A stretch of 64,000 bases of DNA from Biscogniauxia marginata. Taxonomy: Eukaryota > Ascomycota > Sordariomycetes > Xylariales > Xylariaceae. Each line of letters begins with the position of its first letter. Position 1 is the stretch's first letter. This document shows positions 1-11,915 of this stretch, piece after piece. The position numbers were made by a program, and so were the translations under genes. Under the pieces are notes generated by a model. The model searched no databases, was not told where the DNA came from, and saw only the letters and a list, made by a program, of their open reading frames with translations. The DNA lies in NCBI GenBank assembly GCA_022695795.1, contig MU404109.1, positions 1 through 64,000 of the forward strand. The letters are read 5' to 3'.

Positions 1-96
1 CCCACCACCACCACCCCCCCCCCCCCCACCCCCCCCCCCCCCCACCCCACCCCCACAACACCCCCCCCCCCCCGCGGGGGGCCCCCCCCCCCCCCC
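1..96. repeat. C-rich low-complexity tract
   Basis: Almost pure cytosine with scattered A and one CGCGGGGGG interruption. It is not a CCCTAA telomere repeat. It could be a real poly-C tract or an assembly/contig-end artefact; the sequence alone cannot tell. Confidence 0.8.
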
Positions 97-1071
97 ATGA
101 TAATACTACGCAAGCAATTCTACATCTACCTACTCATTTATACCCTCTTCCCCCTTCCTCCCTTCCCTCCACAGTCCTACCAACTACCCAATTCCCGCCC
201 TCCTCATGTCCCTTCCCTTCCCTTTCCTTTCCATCATTTCCCCGTCCGCATTGCCCCAAATCCGCCCCTACTAGCTAATAACTGTTCTCCGAAAGACCAT
301 CCCTCGACGTCTAGAACTACACCCAAAAGACCGTGAAGATAAGAGGTTCGGAAACACGACAACATTTAAAAGAAGGAAAGAAGGGCTTTTTAGCTGATCT
401 AGGTTCCTATCTTTCTTTAATTTTAATAATCATAAATGCAGCTCATATTTCATCAAAATACCTACCTACCTACCTACCCACCCCCGTCTCTCTCTCCTTC
501 TCCCTCAGCCCCTCGAATTTTACACTACCCCTTTCCCCAAACCCTCCTTTAAACACCCCCCTCCCCCTCCCCCCAATCTCGCCCTCAATATATGCGTAGT
601 AAAAGAACGAGAAGCAAATCGTGCCAAGAGGTAAGAATTGCATGAGAAAAATATATCTCTTATTTTTGCTCTGCTTTTAATCTTGATTCACTCCTCTCCC
701 CCCCTTAAAAACAAATAAATATAATTTCATTTCAATCGTCAGCAGGGTAATTTGTAGTTGTTGTTTCGTAGTAGTAGAAGTAATGGTGGTGGTGTTGGTG
801 GTGGTGGTATCATTTCGAGTATGTTCCCTTTTCCCCCCTTCTCTCCCTTCCCCCCCTTTCATAACGTAAATCGGGCAAGAAGCAAAGAACGCTCAAATAC
901 AAAAGAGTCGGGGAAAAAAAAAGGTGAACACGGGATGGATATATATGTACAATAGGTGTTCTTGTTTTGAGTTTGCTCTGCTTTGCTCTCTTGTTCCGCC
1001 GACTCGGCACCAGATGCAAAAGAAAATCTGTATTTTCCAATATATATTGCGGGCTTTTTTTCTCCCTCTTT
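97..1071. other. Gene-free, low-complexity flank 3' of DSN1
   Basis: Pyrimidine-rich stretches, a short TACC run near 461-478 and GGTGGT runs near 784-810. Short open frames here have biased Pro/Ser/Leu composition that reflects base composition rather than coding selection. It contains the 3' UTR of the minus-strand DSN1 gene. I see no gene. Confidence 0.6.
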
Positions 1072-2194
1072 TCATCCCCCGCCCTCTGGTAATATCCTGC
1101 CGAGACTCCTTAGGACCTCCATGACGGGCATATCCTTGGTACCGGCGCGTGTCCGCTCCCTCTCTTCTCGCTCCTTCAGCCTCGCCGCACTCAGACCTAA
1201 CACCCTGTCTGCCTGCCGACTCGCCGTTGCCATACGCTGCTCCACCTTGTGCACGCTGTCCGCTAGGTGGTCGACCTTGAACTCGAGCGATATCTGTAGG
1301 GCCTGCAACCGGGCTTGCGTCTGTTGTATTAGCGAGCTGGCGGACGTCGAGTCGGAAGTCTGCGTCAGTGAGGCGAGCATCTGTGCTTCGTCTGGGTCGA
1401 GGAGAGATGCGTCTGGTACTATTCTTTCCGGCTTCGTCTCGGATGAAGTGAAGAGCGGTGGTATTTCTGGAGGCGGCTGTCTCAATGACTGCCAGGTTCT
1501 CTTTTCAGCTTTTAGCCTATAGTATCGTTAGCAAGTCGAACCAAGCCCTGCAGATGTCTACCCCCTTTGCCATACCGTTTTATTCTCTCTTCCAGTTCAA
1601 CAATCTTCTCTTCGTGCTCGATGTTCCGTGGATTAGGCTTCACTATTGCCGGAGGCCTCGGTACGTCTTCACGGGCAAACCAATCTGAGAATTCCGACTT
1701 CGAGGAAAAATCTTTAAGTAATTGGTCTTGGATCGCTCGGGCTGCAACGGCAACATTAGCGTCAAACTCCCAAGATGTACGTAACGGCGACCATATTAGA
1801 GGATATTTCCCTACCGCCTAGAATCGCATTAGAATTCAATGACCCGAGCGGTGGTTTTTCCGCTAATGATCTCTCTCCACACCACGTCAGTAGCTGCTTC
1901 ATACGCCGTGGCTCGCTAAGTCCCTCGGCTTCAATATGCTTGTAGAATTGGCTGGCATCCACCTCCCGGTGCGGTATCGCATTGTTTCCGCTCTCAATCA
2001 GGGAGCTCGCCCTTCGTCCGCGCATGCCTAGACTGCTTCGGCGTGCGCCTGTTTTCCGCCGCATCTCTTTATTGCGGTTCATGACTGGTGTATCGCTAAA
2101 CGGAAGAGCAATCTTCTTGGATTCCGAGATTTTGTCTCTCCCCTTCCTATCCGTGTCCGTAGGTGTCGACTGGGACACAAGTCGGGGTGCGGCC

Positions 2195-2226
<32 letters not shown>

Positions 2227-2771
2227 CTCGATAGGTTGACTCCTAGAGGCACCGTTTGTAGCCTTTGGGGGCTCCGTAACTGTCCTCTCCATAGATGAAC
2301 GCGTCCGCCGTCGCGTAGCTTTCGGTGGTGGGGCAACATCATCTTGATGTACGGCCAGCTGGCTCGATCTGCGCTTCGAAGTCCTTTTCGGGGCTGAGGC
2401 CACCGGCGGCGGTGGCGGCGGCGGCGGTTGTTGTGTTTCGCGATCCTTATTAGCTTTCGGTCTGCCTCTCCGAGGTGCTGGCGCAGGGGTTGGTGCCGGC
2501 TCATCCTCCGGTATAGGTGCGGGTTGTGTTGTCTTCACGCGCTTGGACCCCCGCGTGAAATGAAAATCGCCGTCTTGCTCATCATATGCTGTCAAGGGCG
2601 CAAAGGTCAGCAACCAAGCCTCTACGACCTACTCCAGATGCAGGTTTGTGCCTATGTTCGTCAGTTGGCAGAATTGGACCTACCGGCAATGCGCTCGCTC
2701 CTGCGACGCTTGGGCTGATTGTTCATGCTCAGTACTTGTAGAGGCTGGCGTGTCTGCACGAGGGTAGTCAT
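1072..2771 (-). CDS. dsn1: Kinetochore protein Dsn1/Mis13 (MIND/Mis12 complex subunit)
   Basis: Exons on the minus strand: 2771-2684, 2588-1815, 1741-1576, 1516-1072, giving 490 residues. The introns are 95, 73 and 59 bp, all GT-AG; the last carries a perfect TGCTAAC branch site. The start is the ATG at 2771 (MTTLVQTRQPLQVLSMNNQP), whose exon is needed to reach the conserved AYDEQDGDFHFTRGSKR segment. An N-terminal disordered region has poly-Pro and an 11-12 residue Glu run. It is followed by the family hallmark RRSSLGMRGRRASSLIESG (around residue 215-235), the helix with FYKHI...RMKQLLTWC, and the PNPRNIEHEEKIVELEERIKR coiled coil. Mis13/Dsn1 links the outer kinetochore (Ndc80/KNL1) to centromeric chromatin; the RRxS motif is the Aurora B-regulated CENP-C contact in studied species. 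The assignment rests on these motifs. Confidence 0.9.
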
Positions 2772-4112
2772 GGACGCTAGGTTTGTGGTGTGCGCATCGA
2801 TTCAGGTCAGGTGTGTTGGGAGCGAGAAGGCTCGCGCAGATCGTGGCGGGAGGGAAGCTCGAGCGTATTACGCAATCTGGAGGGCATAAAGCGCGTCAAT
2901 CAAAAGGATTCGGTCGACTGCAACAAACCGTGTCGTCGAACAGGGCGGCGTTGATGGTGCGGCATACGGAATATCGATGTTGCTTTTCGGATGGCCAAGG
3001 GCGGTTCGGTTTTACGTCGTGGTGTCGGTGGTGAGGCGCGAAAACGGTGCCTTCCAATCCCTCCTAATGTTTACATGCGTGTCTGTGCACGGACTATTTC
3101 CGACCTATGAGATCAGGTCCGGCAGCTGAGTGGGGCCGCTAAACAGCCTCAATCGAAGCCTTACACCTACTACACGCATAGTACAATATCCACAACACAT
3201 CTATTCAAATATGCAAGGTGAACGTAAATTAGGTAGCACAACCTATATGCCCGGAACCCTTACCACGAACTGATACTTGCTACCTAGCCTTCCATACCAA
3301 GTAACATACCTACTGCCTACATATACCTACCTTGTGTTCCGATGGTATTGCACATGTTACTCAGATCCATACTTACGCAACCCATTTCTATCAGTAGCAT
3401 AAAGATTATTACATAGCACTTCATAGCACTTCACAGTCACGATAACGGATACCTATCACGCACGATATGACTTGGCCAAATCATCGATCAATGTTCCTAT
3501 CCCCTAAGACGCGGACAGCTAGCGTATATCAGCTCCCTAGTAGTATAAACGTACGAAATGAAGGCCAGATTCTTCCGAGAAGGGGGAGCGCGACGTGCGG
3601 CCCATAGTCTTTCTTCTTCCTAACCCTCCCCTTGAACGCCCGGTCAAAGCAGACGAAGCACTAAACCCGAACAGCCTGAACACCGCTTTTTATGTGTATG
3701 CCCTGCCATCACGATACGTACAACGAAGTAGCCTTTAAGAAATACACCGTAGAGGGTTTTTCCGAATGGCTATAATGTGCCTCGATGCAGCCAATGCCTA
3801 TAAACGCCTCGTCTCTCATAAAACTCAGTTGTTATTACAGACACGAGAGTCCAGCAGGCGCGCCGAATCCACTCGGGTATACCGGCCATCCCCCCGTGCC
3901 GTGAGAAGGTCGAAAAAAGGCAATTATCCTTCACATGAGGTACCGATAGTGGTGTCGACGGCGAGGTGACCACCCCAATGACCAAACTTTTAATTAAACC
4001 CAATGCGATTTTTCTGTTCCCCGCCTGGATAACCCGTGCATGCGATCACCTATATATAGCTGTTTGTGTCTTTCGGGACACCGACGTCATCGGGAGCGGC
4101 GCTGCCGTCATC
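2772..4112. other. Intergenic region between DSN1 and the bZIP gene
   Basis: Serves as the DSN1 promoter (minus strand). It holds GGCGCGAAAA at 3035-3044, an E2F/MBF-like core, and further CGCG cores near 2834 and 2890. From about 3150 it is AT-richer with many CTACCTA-type motifs. A half-CRE (GACGTCA) lies at about 4083. I see no convincing gene. Confidence 0.5.
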
Positions 4113-5876
4113 CTATGAAAACCGTCGCTGCACTCCCTGACCCGCCATTACGGGTTGGTTGGGGATGGGCGCTGCCATACCGTATGGGTTGATCTGTGGG
4201 TTGTACGTCTCCATGGCCTGTTGCATGAAAGCTCCATGCAGTCCCTGTTGCTGTGTAACTGGGCAGTCCTTATGCGCGAGGAGGAGAGTCTTGAGGTTGA
4301 CCACCTCTTCTCTCAGCTGGGATATTTGCGCTGTCAATGCGTCGTTCTCGCTACTAAACATTTCTACCTTGTTTTGGAGATTGGCCAGCCATTGCTTTTT
4401 GCGTTGGCGACACTTGAGAGCAGCCACTCTGTAAACACGTTAGTTCGAGTCTTATCATATAAGATAATCATGCTGTCGTACCTGTTGCGTTCGAGGAAGT
4501 TCTTGCGCTTCTCCTCATCAGTCATCTTTGATTTGGGATGGTTGTCACCGCCCATCTTATCATCATCCTCTTCTTCGTCCGAAGAGGGCTCATCATTGCC
4601 GTTGATTGATGCTGCTGTTTTAGCTTTCTTGTGAGCAGGTTGCTTCGCGGGCGTATCATCAGCCTTCCGTCGTCCATTCGTAGAGCCGGCGCCAGAACTC
4701 CGCTTGCCCTTTCCTCTCGTACTTGGCTTGGCCGGTTCACTCTCCTCCGAGACGCCGCTCGCAGCTTCACTAACTCCGCGGGCCGGACCTTGGGGGGCTA
4801 TACCGTTGCCGTTCATCTGGGGCGACGTGTTGGCCTGGGTTGTGGGTGGCGGCGCAGGGTGAGCATGGACCGGCTGGCTACCACCTACGGGATATTGAGT
4901 TTGTTGCGCACCGTTCCGCCCTTGAGCGCCTTGGGCTAGCATGAACAGACCGTTGGCAGCATCGTTGTCGTGAGGATCAAAAGCACCCGAAGCTGGTTTG
5001 GCTTCCGTCTTCACCGCCACGCCATTGGTCTCCGGTGCCTGGGTGGTCGCTGCGCTGGTGGGGGCCGGGCCGGCCTGGGCGGTCTGGGGCTTCTCGCGGT
5101 TGGCCTTGGCAGCAGCAGCGCTCATGGCCGTCCGGTGGAAATCGAGTGTGCTCGGTGTTGCACCACCACTAGCTAGTTGAGCAAAGAGAGCCTGGGAGTT
5201 GGGACTCGGGGCAGGGAACATAGAGCCACTGCCACCCGGTGTCAACCCAGTTCGCAGAGAACTCTCATTTGGCGTAAACCCACCGCGTAGGGTGTGCGAT
5301 GTGTCGCCGAAGTAGTCGTTCGCCGGGCCGGAAAGCATGGCTGGGCTGAGCGGTCCCGTCCTAAGAGAGCCGCCTCCCCAGTTGAAAGGCGTGTTCCCGT
5401 TCCCCGGGAGCAACGACGAGGGTGATGTTAGAGCGGCCACGCTGGGCAGCTTGGTTCCGCCGGGGGTTTCCACCGTGCCTCCTCCGGTGCCAAAGGACTG
5501 TTCAAAGGGATTCGGCTCCAGGCTTAGCTGGCTGTTGAAGTAATCTCTAGGCTCGCTGGGCTTGGGGGGAGGTGCCAATGGCTGGGTGGGTTCGTTGGAA
5601 TTGGCTTCGATCTTCACCTCGGTAGCTTTCTTGTCGCTGATGGTTTCTGGTAAGGATGACGACAGTCAGCAACAATATTCATTGTGACTTGGGGGCAGCA
5701 GAGCAAAAAACGAAGCACAGGCCAGGCCGACGAGAATGGCAGTAACAACAATGAGGATGGTGATGACGACGGTGGAAGCAAAGCAATTGTCGGCGAGGAC
5801 ACGGTGGGATAGGTTAGCGGGTGGTGAGCTCACCTGACGAAGGGTTGGCTGTTGGCTTTGGCTCGGTAGGGGCCAT
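4113..5876 (-). CDS. atf1: Atf1/AtfA-family bZIP transcription factor
   Basis: Exons 5876-5834, 5646-4482 and 4428-4113 on the minus strand, giving 507 residues. The start exon encodes only MAPTEPKPTANPSS before a 187-bp intron; the second intron (53 bp) splits the basic region. The N-terminal half is Ser/Pro/Gly-rich with a conserved RDYFNSQLSLEPNPFEQSF block, as in the osmotic-stress (HRA/HRR) region of Atf1 relatives. The bZIP runs from about residue 390 to 455: KNFLERNRVAALKCRQRKKQ, then a heptad-repeat zipper with L/V at the d positions. The C-terminus is Gln/Pro-rich. This family binds CRE (TGACGTCA) and acts below the Sty1/Hog1 MAP kinase in oxidative and osmotic stress, conidiation and secondary metabolism. 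The family assignment is firm; orthology to a particular Atf1 is inferred. Confidence 0.92.
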
Positions 5877-8800
5877 GGTGACGACGATGACGAAGTTGGT
5901 TTTATTGTTGTGGGCGCTGTGTGGTTTGGGGAAGGAATATGATGTAACGACAGCTGACGCACAGTCTTCTTTTTTTCCTTGGGAGGCAGCTTGCAACAAA
6001 GGAAAAAAGGCAAACTACCTCTGGGAGATAGGGCACTGCAGGGCTTTGTGGCAACTCTAGACTAACACCGGTGACGGTATAGGCCAAGCTCTATCAGAAT
6101 AGCGCGTGTGGCAGGCTTCCGATGGTTCGATGCTCTGGTGAAAATGTGCGAGAGTTGTTGCGATGAGGTCATGAGGGAAGAAGTGACATAAGGGGTGGTT
6201 TTTGGGAGAAAAGGCAGGCACAGCAGACGTAAAGCCCCCCGAAAAAAATTGGCCTGCGAGCCGAAGGGTGGGCTGGGCGCGCAGGGGCCAATCGACATGT
6301 CATCCAATGAGCTGATGCAAGACGTGATTGCAGATCCCTAGGTACTCGCACAGTGCGAAACCACCGCACGCCCGGTCCACGGCTGCTGGAACTAAGCCCG
6401 ACTGGTTTATTTTATTTCTTACCTACCTCTCATTCACTTTTAGAAGCCTCCCTCGTTTACCCACAACTGCTCCTTCATTCATTATTCACACATACTACTT
6501 GCTTTCACCAACGAAGCAGCAGGTGTTAAATCATTTCCGGGACGCCGAATTGGGGAAATAACTTTCGTTCGACAGCCACCAAATCGCTGAAAGAAACAGG
6601 CTAATTCCAAAAACGGAGGAGGCTACATAGATGCAAAAGTCAAGACGTGGAAAGTTGGAGGTAGGCAGTACGTACCTAACCTTTCACTCATCATTACCGA
6701 ATTACGCCATCATCGAAAATTCAAAAGAGACAAGCCCCGATCTAATTGTCCATAGGCACAATCTTGAAAGCTTGTCAAACGTACCGAAGTTTTCTTTTCC
6801 ATTTTCTTTCTTTCTTATTTCTGTATTAATAATGATCTAGATAAAGTACCTTGCTTAACCACACATTAGCGACGAGCTAATGGAAATTGTCTGTCATCTC
6901 CCGTTCAACGTTTCCTTAGTTTAAAACATATAAAACGTGTTATCGCGAGAAACCATTGGACGAAATATGTTAATCAATCGAATCGCGGTCAAGTAGCAAC
7001 TACCGGTGTTGGTGTAATGATGTATACGCCTGACCGGAGCAGAGTTCCTGAATAATGCTAGCTGACTTGACTGACCAACTGACTGGCTAGCGTCCATTTT
7101 ATTAGAAATGCGAAGGGGTGAAAACTTTAATTGACCTACCAGGTAACTTGTCGATGAAGGAGATCGCGATGAGACGAGACAGCAAGAGAGCAAAAAAAGC
7201 TAAAACGAGGTCGAGGTCCGGGATGAAGATAAAAAAAGAAAAAGAAAAGATGGTGGATATAAAATCGAGTCTACACTAAAACAAATCAGGACGAAACTAG
7301 TCGAAAACAGCAGGACTTACTAGCCGATAGTCTGATCGTCACGCAAAATACGGTGTCGCCTGCACGCTTTGTACAGGGCCTGTCTCTTTTGGAGGTGGCG
7401 AAAGAAGATTAGATGGGCCACCCTCTCTTCGAATCAGAGGCTCCGGACGGCCATACACCCTGTATTTGGCCATTTAGCGTTTCTTCCAGCATCGCGCGTC
7501 TGACAAATGAGCAACCGACACACGAGGCCAGAGAGCCCATGCACACCAGAGAATACACCCTGCCATACCCCCTTTGCTATTCTCTATATTTTTCTTTTTG
7601 ACTTTTCACGTACGGTGCATCGCTCCAAAACACTCATACGAGGATCGTATGAAAGGTACAGTAGTGTGCATACCTACGTGTGCCTTCTTATTAGACGGAA
7701 GACAGCCATAAGTAGCAGACTCCTTTGCTTTGGATTATCCCCTCTAGCTGGTTGTCTGTTTTAGTGGATTTCGATTTTTCAATTGACCTTTTTTTTTTTC
7801 TTATTTGCAGCCCATGTGTGGAATCGGTGCAAATCGTGAAATCCTCTTAACATCGATAACGGTACATGATTAGAAAATTTTTGAAGGATGCAAGCTTGGA
7901 CGGTGGTCGGGGCGCGATAATGTTACGTCATTGCTTGATAAAGCGCACGTCAAATGTTCTCACCCAGTGTCAAGCCCGCTCCCTGAAGACTGTCTCCCTC
8001 TTTTTTTTTTCTTCTTTTTTTTTCTTTCTTTTTCTGGGTCCTCCTCTAGCCCCATACTTACTTTGTCCCATCATTCCACTAGCCCAAGAAACCACAGATA
8101 ACCCCGAACCCCGTGCATACATACCACAGACACGCATCTTCAGATCGTGGGTGAATTGTCGCTAGATGCAGATCTGCCTCGTGAAGCTGCTTCAGCTGTG
8201 CATTCGCATGATCCTATCTACAGCAAATTGGCATGCTCGAGTCAGTTCCAGTTGCATAGGCGGTGTCGCTACGATTCCCCGGTTAAGATGATTATTCCCG
8301 CTCTCCAATGGCGCGCAGGAGGAAACACGTCTGTCTTCCCTGATGACGCATGCTTGGCTTTGCCCCTCCCAGCGGAGAGGCTGCTTGTACATTCGAGGCT
8401 CAAAGCTTAAGGTAGTGTACAGACGGCAGAGCATGTGGCGTTGTTCCGTGTCACTGCCGTGCTACCAATCCAAGTCGCAGGAAGATAGCTGAGACGCAAG
8501 GAAAGCCTTCTTACGCTAGCATCTATTCCACGAGGATTACCTGCCCGTCCTGCCCGCCCTACCAGTCCAGGAGTATCCTCCGGCGTTTGCGTATGGTTGC
8601 TTCGCCTCATCCTATCTCACAATCGAGGTGACATACCCAACCAAAAGGACAGCAATGTTGCACGTAGTACCTAAGACCCGGTAGAGCAGAAACTCCCATC
8701 GGAAAAAATACCCAATGGCTCCAGATCAATATTGCCCAATCAGACGGTGCATCAGAAGCCTAAAATGGATGTTCTGGGTCCCGTTTAGTTCTAGTCGTAT

Positions 8801-9281
8801 CAGCACACTCGCCTACGTTCCAGACGATGCATTCTATAATAAACACAACTAAATATATACTGGCCAATACCGTTCAAGGTAAGTATGGAACTTATAGTCA
8901 ACTCGCCTCGGTGAGGCATAGGTGTATCGTGCCCAAGACCCCCAATGTCCAATTATTGTATACGTGTTGCGGCTAACTCGTGAGGTGCTTATGTCCGTGT
9001 GGACGGACGTCGTAGCTAAACGACTATCCACCGGCCACGTATTAATCGCCATGTTATCTTATCCCATGAGTATGCAAAGTCCACGTTGTCGTACCCTCAG
9101 CTACACGCCATTATACTAAGTGGGCACTGGCGAATCGACCATACGTATGCGCTCTCTCAAAGGACCATATATGGGCTCCATCCGAGAGGTTGAGCATGTC
9201 TAGCTGCGAGAGGTCCATAAATTCTTTGCGGGAAGATGGTCCGTGATCCCTGAAAGATATCAGGCTCGTTCCCACACGGTC
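5877..9281. other. 3.4-kb gene-free region
   Basis: The first about 700 bp are the promoter and 5' leader of the minus-strand bZIP gene. The remainder shows only short, low-quality open frames and pyrimidine tracts (for example TTTTTTTTTTC near 7790 and a T/C run near 8004-8035). No gene, tRNA or element boundary was recognised. Confidence 0.5.
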
Positions 9282-10432
9282 TCACATCTTAGAAGCCGCC
9301 CCGCCGCCAGCTTTGCCAACCCTGAAACCAATCCTCGGAGCATGGACCCTGATGCTCCCAAACTTGCTCTGCGTCTCGATGACATACTCAGTCTTGTCCA
9401 TGCCCACGAGCTGGCCCTTGTCCTTATTTAAGAACCCATAATCAGTCGGCCAGAGCAGCACGCTCTGTCCTTTTTCGAAGCCCTCGGCGATTACTACGGG
9501 ATCGGCTGCGTCCACTTGTCCCTCCGGCTCCGCGAATGACGCCCGCGCGATCAACTCCGCTGCCGGCTCACCTCCGAGCGTCCTTGGTGCGCCTTGCTCC
9601 TTAGTCCCCTCTTTCAAGAAGGCATCGAACCTGTCCATCCAGGCGAACACCTTTGGAAATGAATCCTTGCCAATCACCTCTGGTGACAGCGCCTCGGGAA
9701 TGCCATTCAGCCAGTGCCAAAGCCACACGGCTTCTATATCCACCAGCGACGGGCCGTTCTTATTCATCTTACCGCCACCAACCTTCATCTCGATGGGGGA
9801 TATCCACTCCCGCCCGTCCGCAAGCAAGGTCTCCTCCAAAAAGGCCACTGCGTCGCGGGCTTCGACGAGCGCGCCCGGCCGCTGCTTGGCGAGATTCGCT
9901 GGCGCCAGGGGCGCCGCCGCTAGACCTTCCGGCTTGTCGGCATCGATCCCCATTAGGGCCGCCCGGTCTCGTACGAAGGCCGGGTTCGATACCTGGGCCG
10001 CCGGAAGTAACTGTGCGGCGCGCGTGAAGAGAGCAGCAGCACGCTGCGAGAGTAGGTGCGCTAGCGCGCGGTCACGATCCGGGTCGTTTGCGCTGAGAAG
10101 CCCCGGGTGCGACGCGCCCGGCGGGTAGAGTTGCTCCAGCTTAGCGAGGATCAGCCGCGTGTCCAGGTACACGTCCCGGCCGATAGACATCAATGGGATG
10201 CGCCTGTAGGCGATGCCGAGGACGGCGACGTCGGGACGGGGGAGGATCGGGGGTTGGAGCTAGTAAGTGTGGTGAGTACGTAAGGTCATGTGTGATGAAA
10301 ATAAGATGATGGACTTACACATTGCGAGAAGGGGATCTTGCGCAGCGTTAGATACCATACCACCTTTCGCGCGTAGGGCGAGAGGTGATAGTGGTATAGC
10401 ACAATCGGTAAGTCTTGGGCCGGAGTCGTCAT
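9282..10432 (-). CDS. Glutathione S-transferase-like protein (thioredoxin-fold N-terminal domain)
   Basis: Two exons, 10432-10319 and 10259-9282, joined over a 59-bp GT-AG intron, giving 363 residues. The start is the ATG at 10432. The N-terminus PIVLYHYHLSPYARKVVWYL is a typical GST N-terminal strand-helix with the S-P-Y-A-R-K active-site region, followed by a short loop and RRIPLMSIGRDVYLDTRLIL (residues about 55-75), where the conserved cis-Pro and the glutathione-carboxylate Ser would lie. A helical GST-C-like half follows. The last 90 residues (around QSVLLWPTDYGFLNKDKGQL) form an extra segment seen in fungal GST-like proteins of unassigned substrate. It is larger than a classical GST of about 220 residues. 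The substrate is unknown; detoxification or thiol chemistry in the cytosol is an inference. Confidence 0.82.
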
Positions 10433-11268
10433 TGTGTAGGTAGGTAGGTACTATGACTTTTCACTGCGCTTGTGATCTCATATATTGTCTCGCGTAGATC
10501 TGAGAGGTATAAGAGGTAAGTTGATTGAAAGTTGTATAAATGAAATAAAATAGAATAGAATAATATCATGCACCAGCCTCTTCTCTCCTCACTCTCAGGT
10601 ATATTGAACTTAGGTACTCACCTAAGGTACCTAAACTACTAGTAGTAGACGGCCCCACCCCGCTTTTGTGTTCCGCATTTGGACCTGTTAAGTACCTTAC
10701 ATGAGTACTCCATCCGATAAGTAGGTAGGTACTTATCTTATACAGCAATTATGTGTAGTATGTAGATAAATAAAACAGGATCATCGAAACTGGCAGGCTG
10801 TAGGATTTTTTTGTTATAGTCTTATCCCCTATAAACTAGGTACCTGATACCTAATACCTCAAAGTAGAGAGAGCAAAGGTATACTGCATTCGCGGGGGAG
10901 GAGGAAAATGATACGTCATACTTAAAGAGTTATGTGATTACTTACCGCGGCTTTGACAGAAAAGGGGGGGTGCCTCGGCTCTGCAAGATTGAAGGAAAAT
11001 AGGGCTGGGAATTGTGGCGGGTGCGGGACGCCGGTGCGGGACGCCGGTGCGGAAAATGGGGGGAGGGGGACGTCTCCGATAGGATTGGAAACTGAAGTTG
11101 CCTTGCCTTTAAAGGTATGTACATACATACATAGCTATACTTAGTTAAGGTATCTAATTGTATACCTGCCCAGGTATATACTTCCTATGTATGGCTGTGA
11201 ATAAGTTGTTAAGGTATTATATACGGACTCTAGCTGTAATGAGAAATTGTTCCATGGTACTAAGGAAA

Positions 11269-11294
11269 TCTCTCTCTCTCTCTCTCTCTCTCTT
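11269..11294. repeat. (CT)n microsatellite
   Basis: About 13 uninterrupted CT/TC dinucleotides just before the AT-rich island. Confidence 0.9.
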
Positions 11295-11419
11295 TATAAG
11301 CAGTGTCAACCAAATTTTATCGTGACCTGTATTGTATTGTACTGTCTTGTACTAAAGAAGGGCTCAGGTTAGTGAAGAGAAGAGGAGAGCAGAGGAAGTG
11401 TGTGGACAGATGGGAAATA

Positions 11420-11915
11420 TATAAAGTTTTATTTAAAGGTACCTTATATGTGTATATATATAAAGAGACCAGTCTACAATTCTATTTAGTCCTTACGCGC
11501 AACATAATAACTAGCTATATAAGTGGATACCTTATCTTGAAGTTATATAGTGATAATCGTAGATTGCTTTTAATAAATAAGAGGCCTTTTATTATACCGG
11601 GTAATTAACACAGTTTAAAAGCAGCGAATATTACGTGGTATATATAAATATAAACTTTAATTAATATTTTATAATAAATAAAAATAAAGACTTTCTTAGA
11701 AATTTAATAAATTAATAAATTAAAAATGTTTATAAAAAATAAATTATATAATAGTTTTTTAAAAAGTTTTTTCCTTTATACCTATTATTTTTAAAGGATT
11801 TAAAAAGAATTTAATATTAAAAACTTTATATTATATATATATAATTACTACTTTAAATACTTAATTATATAATATCAAGTGAGTATAAAATATATATAAA
11901 TAAAACACCCCTCTC
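11420..11915. other. AT-rich island
   Basis: Roughly 500 bp made almost entirely of TATA/TTAA/AATA-type words with very few C or G, sharply different from the flanks of about 45-50% GC. It has no open frame. In ascomycetes such islands are often repeats mutated by RIP (C-to-T changes); that origin is inferred. Confidence 0.75.

Noticed and set aside
5666..6013. Frame with a transmembrane-like stretch inside the first intron of the bZIP gene
   Set aside because: Not in frame with the bZIP start; the hydrophobic run comes from T/C-rich intron sequence. Intron retention in the true frame stops within a few codons.
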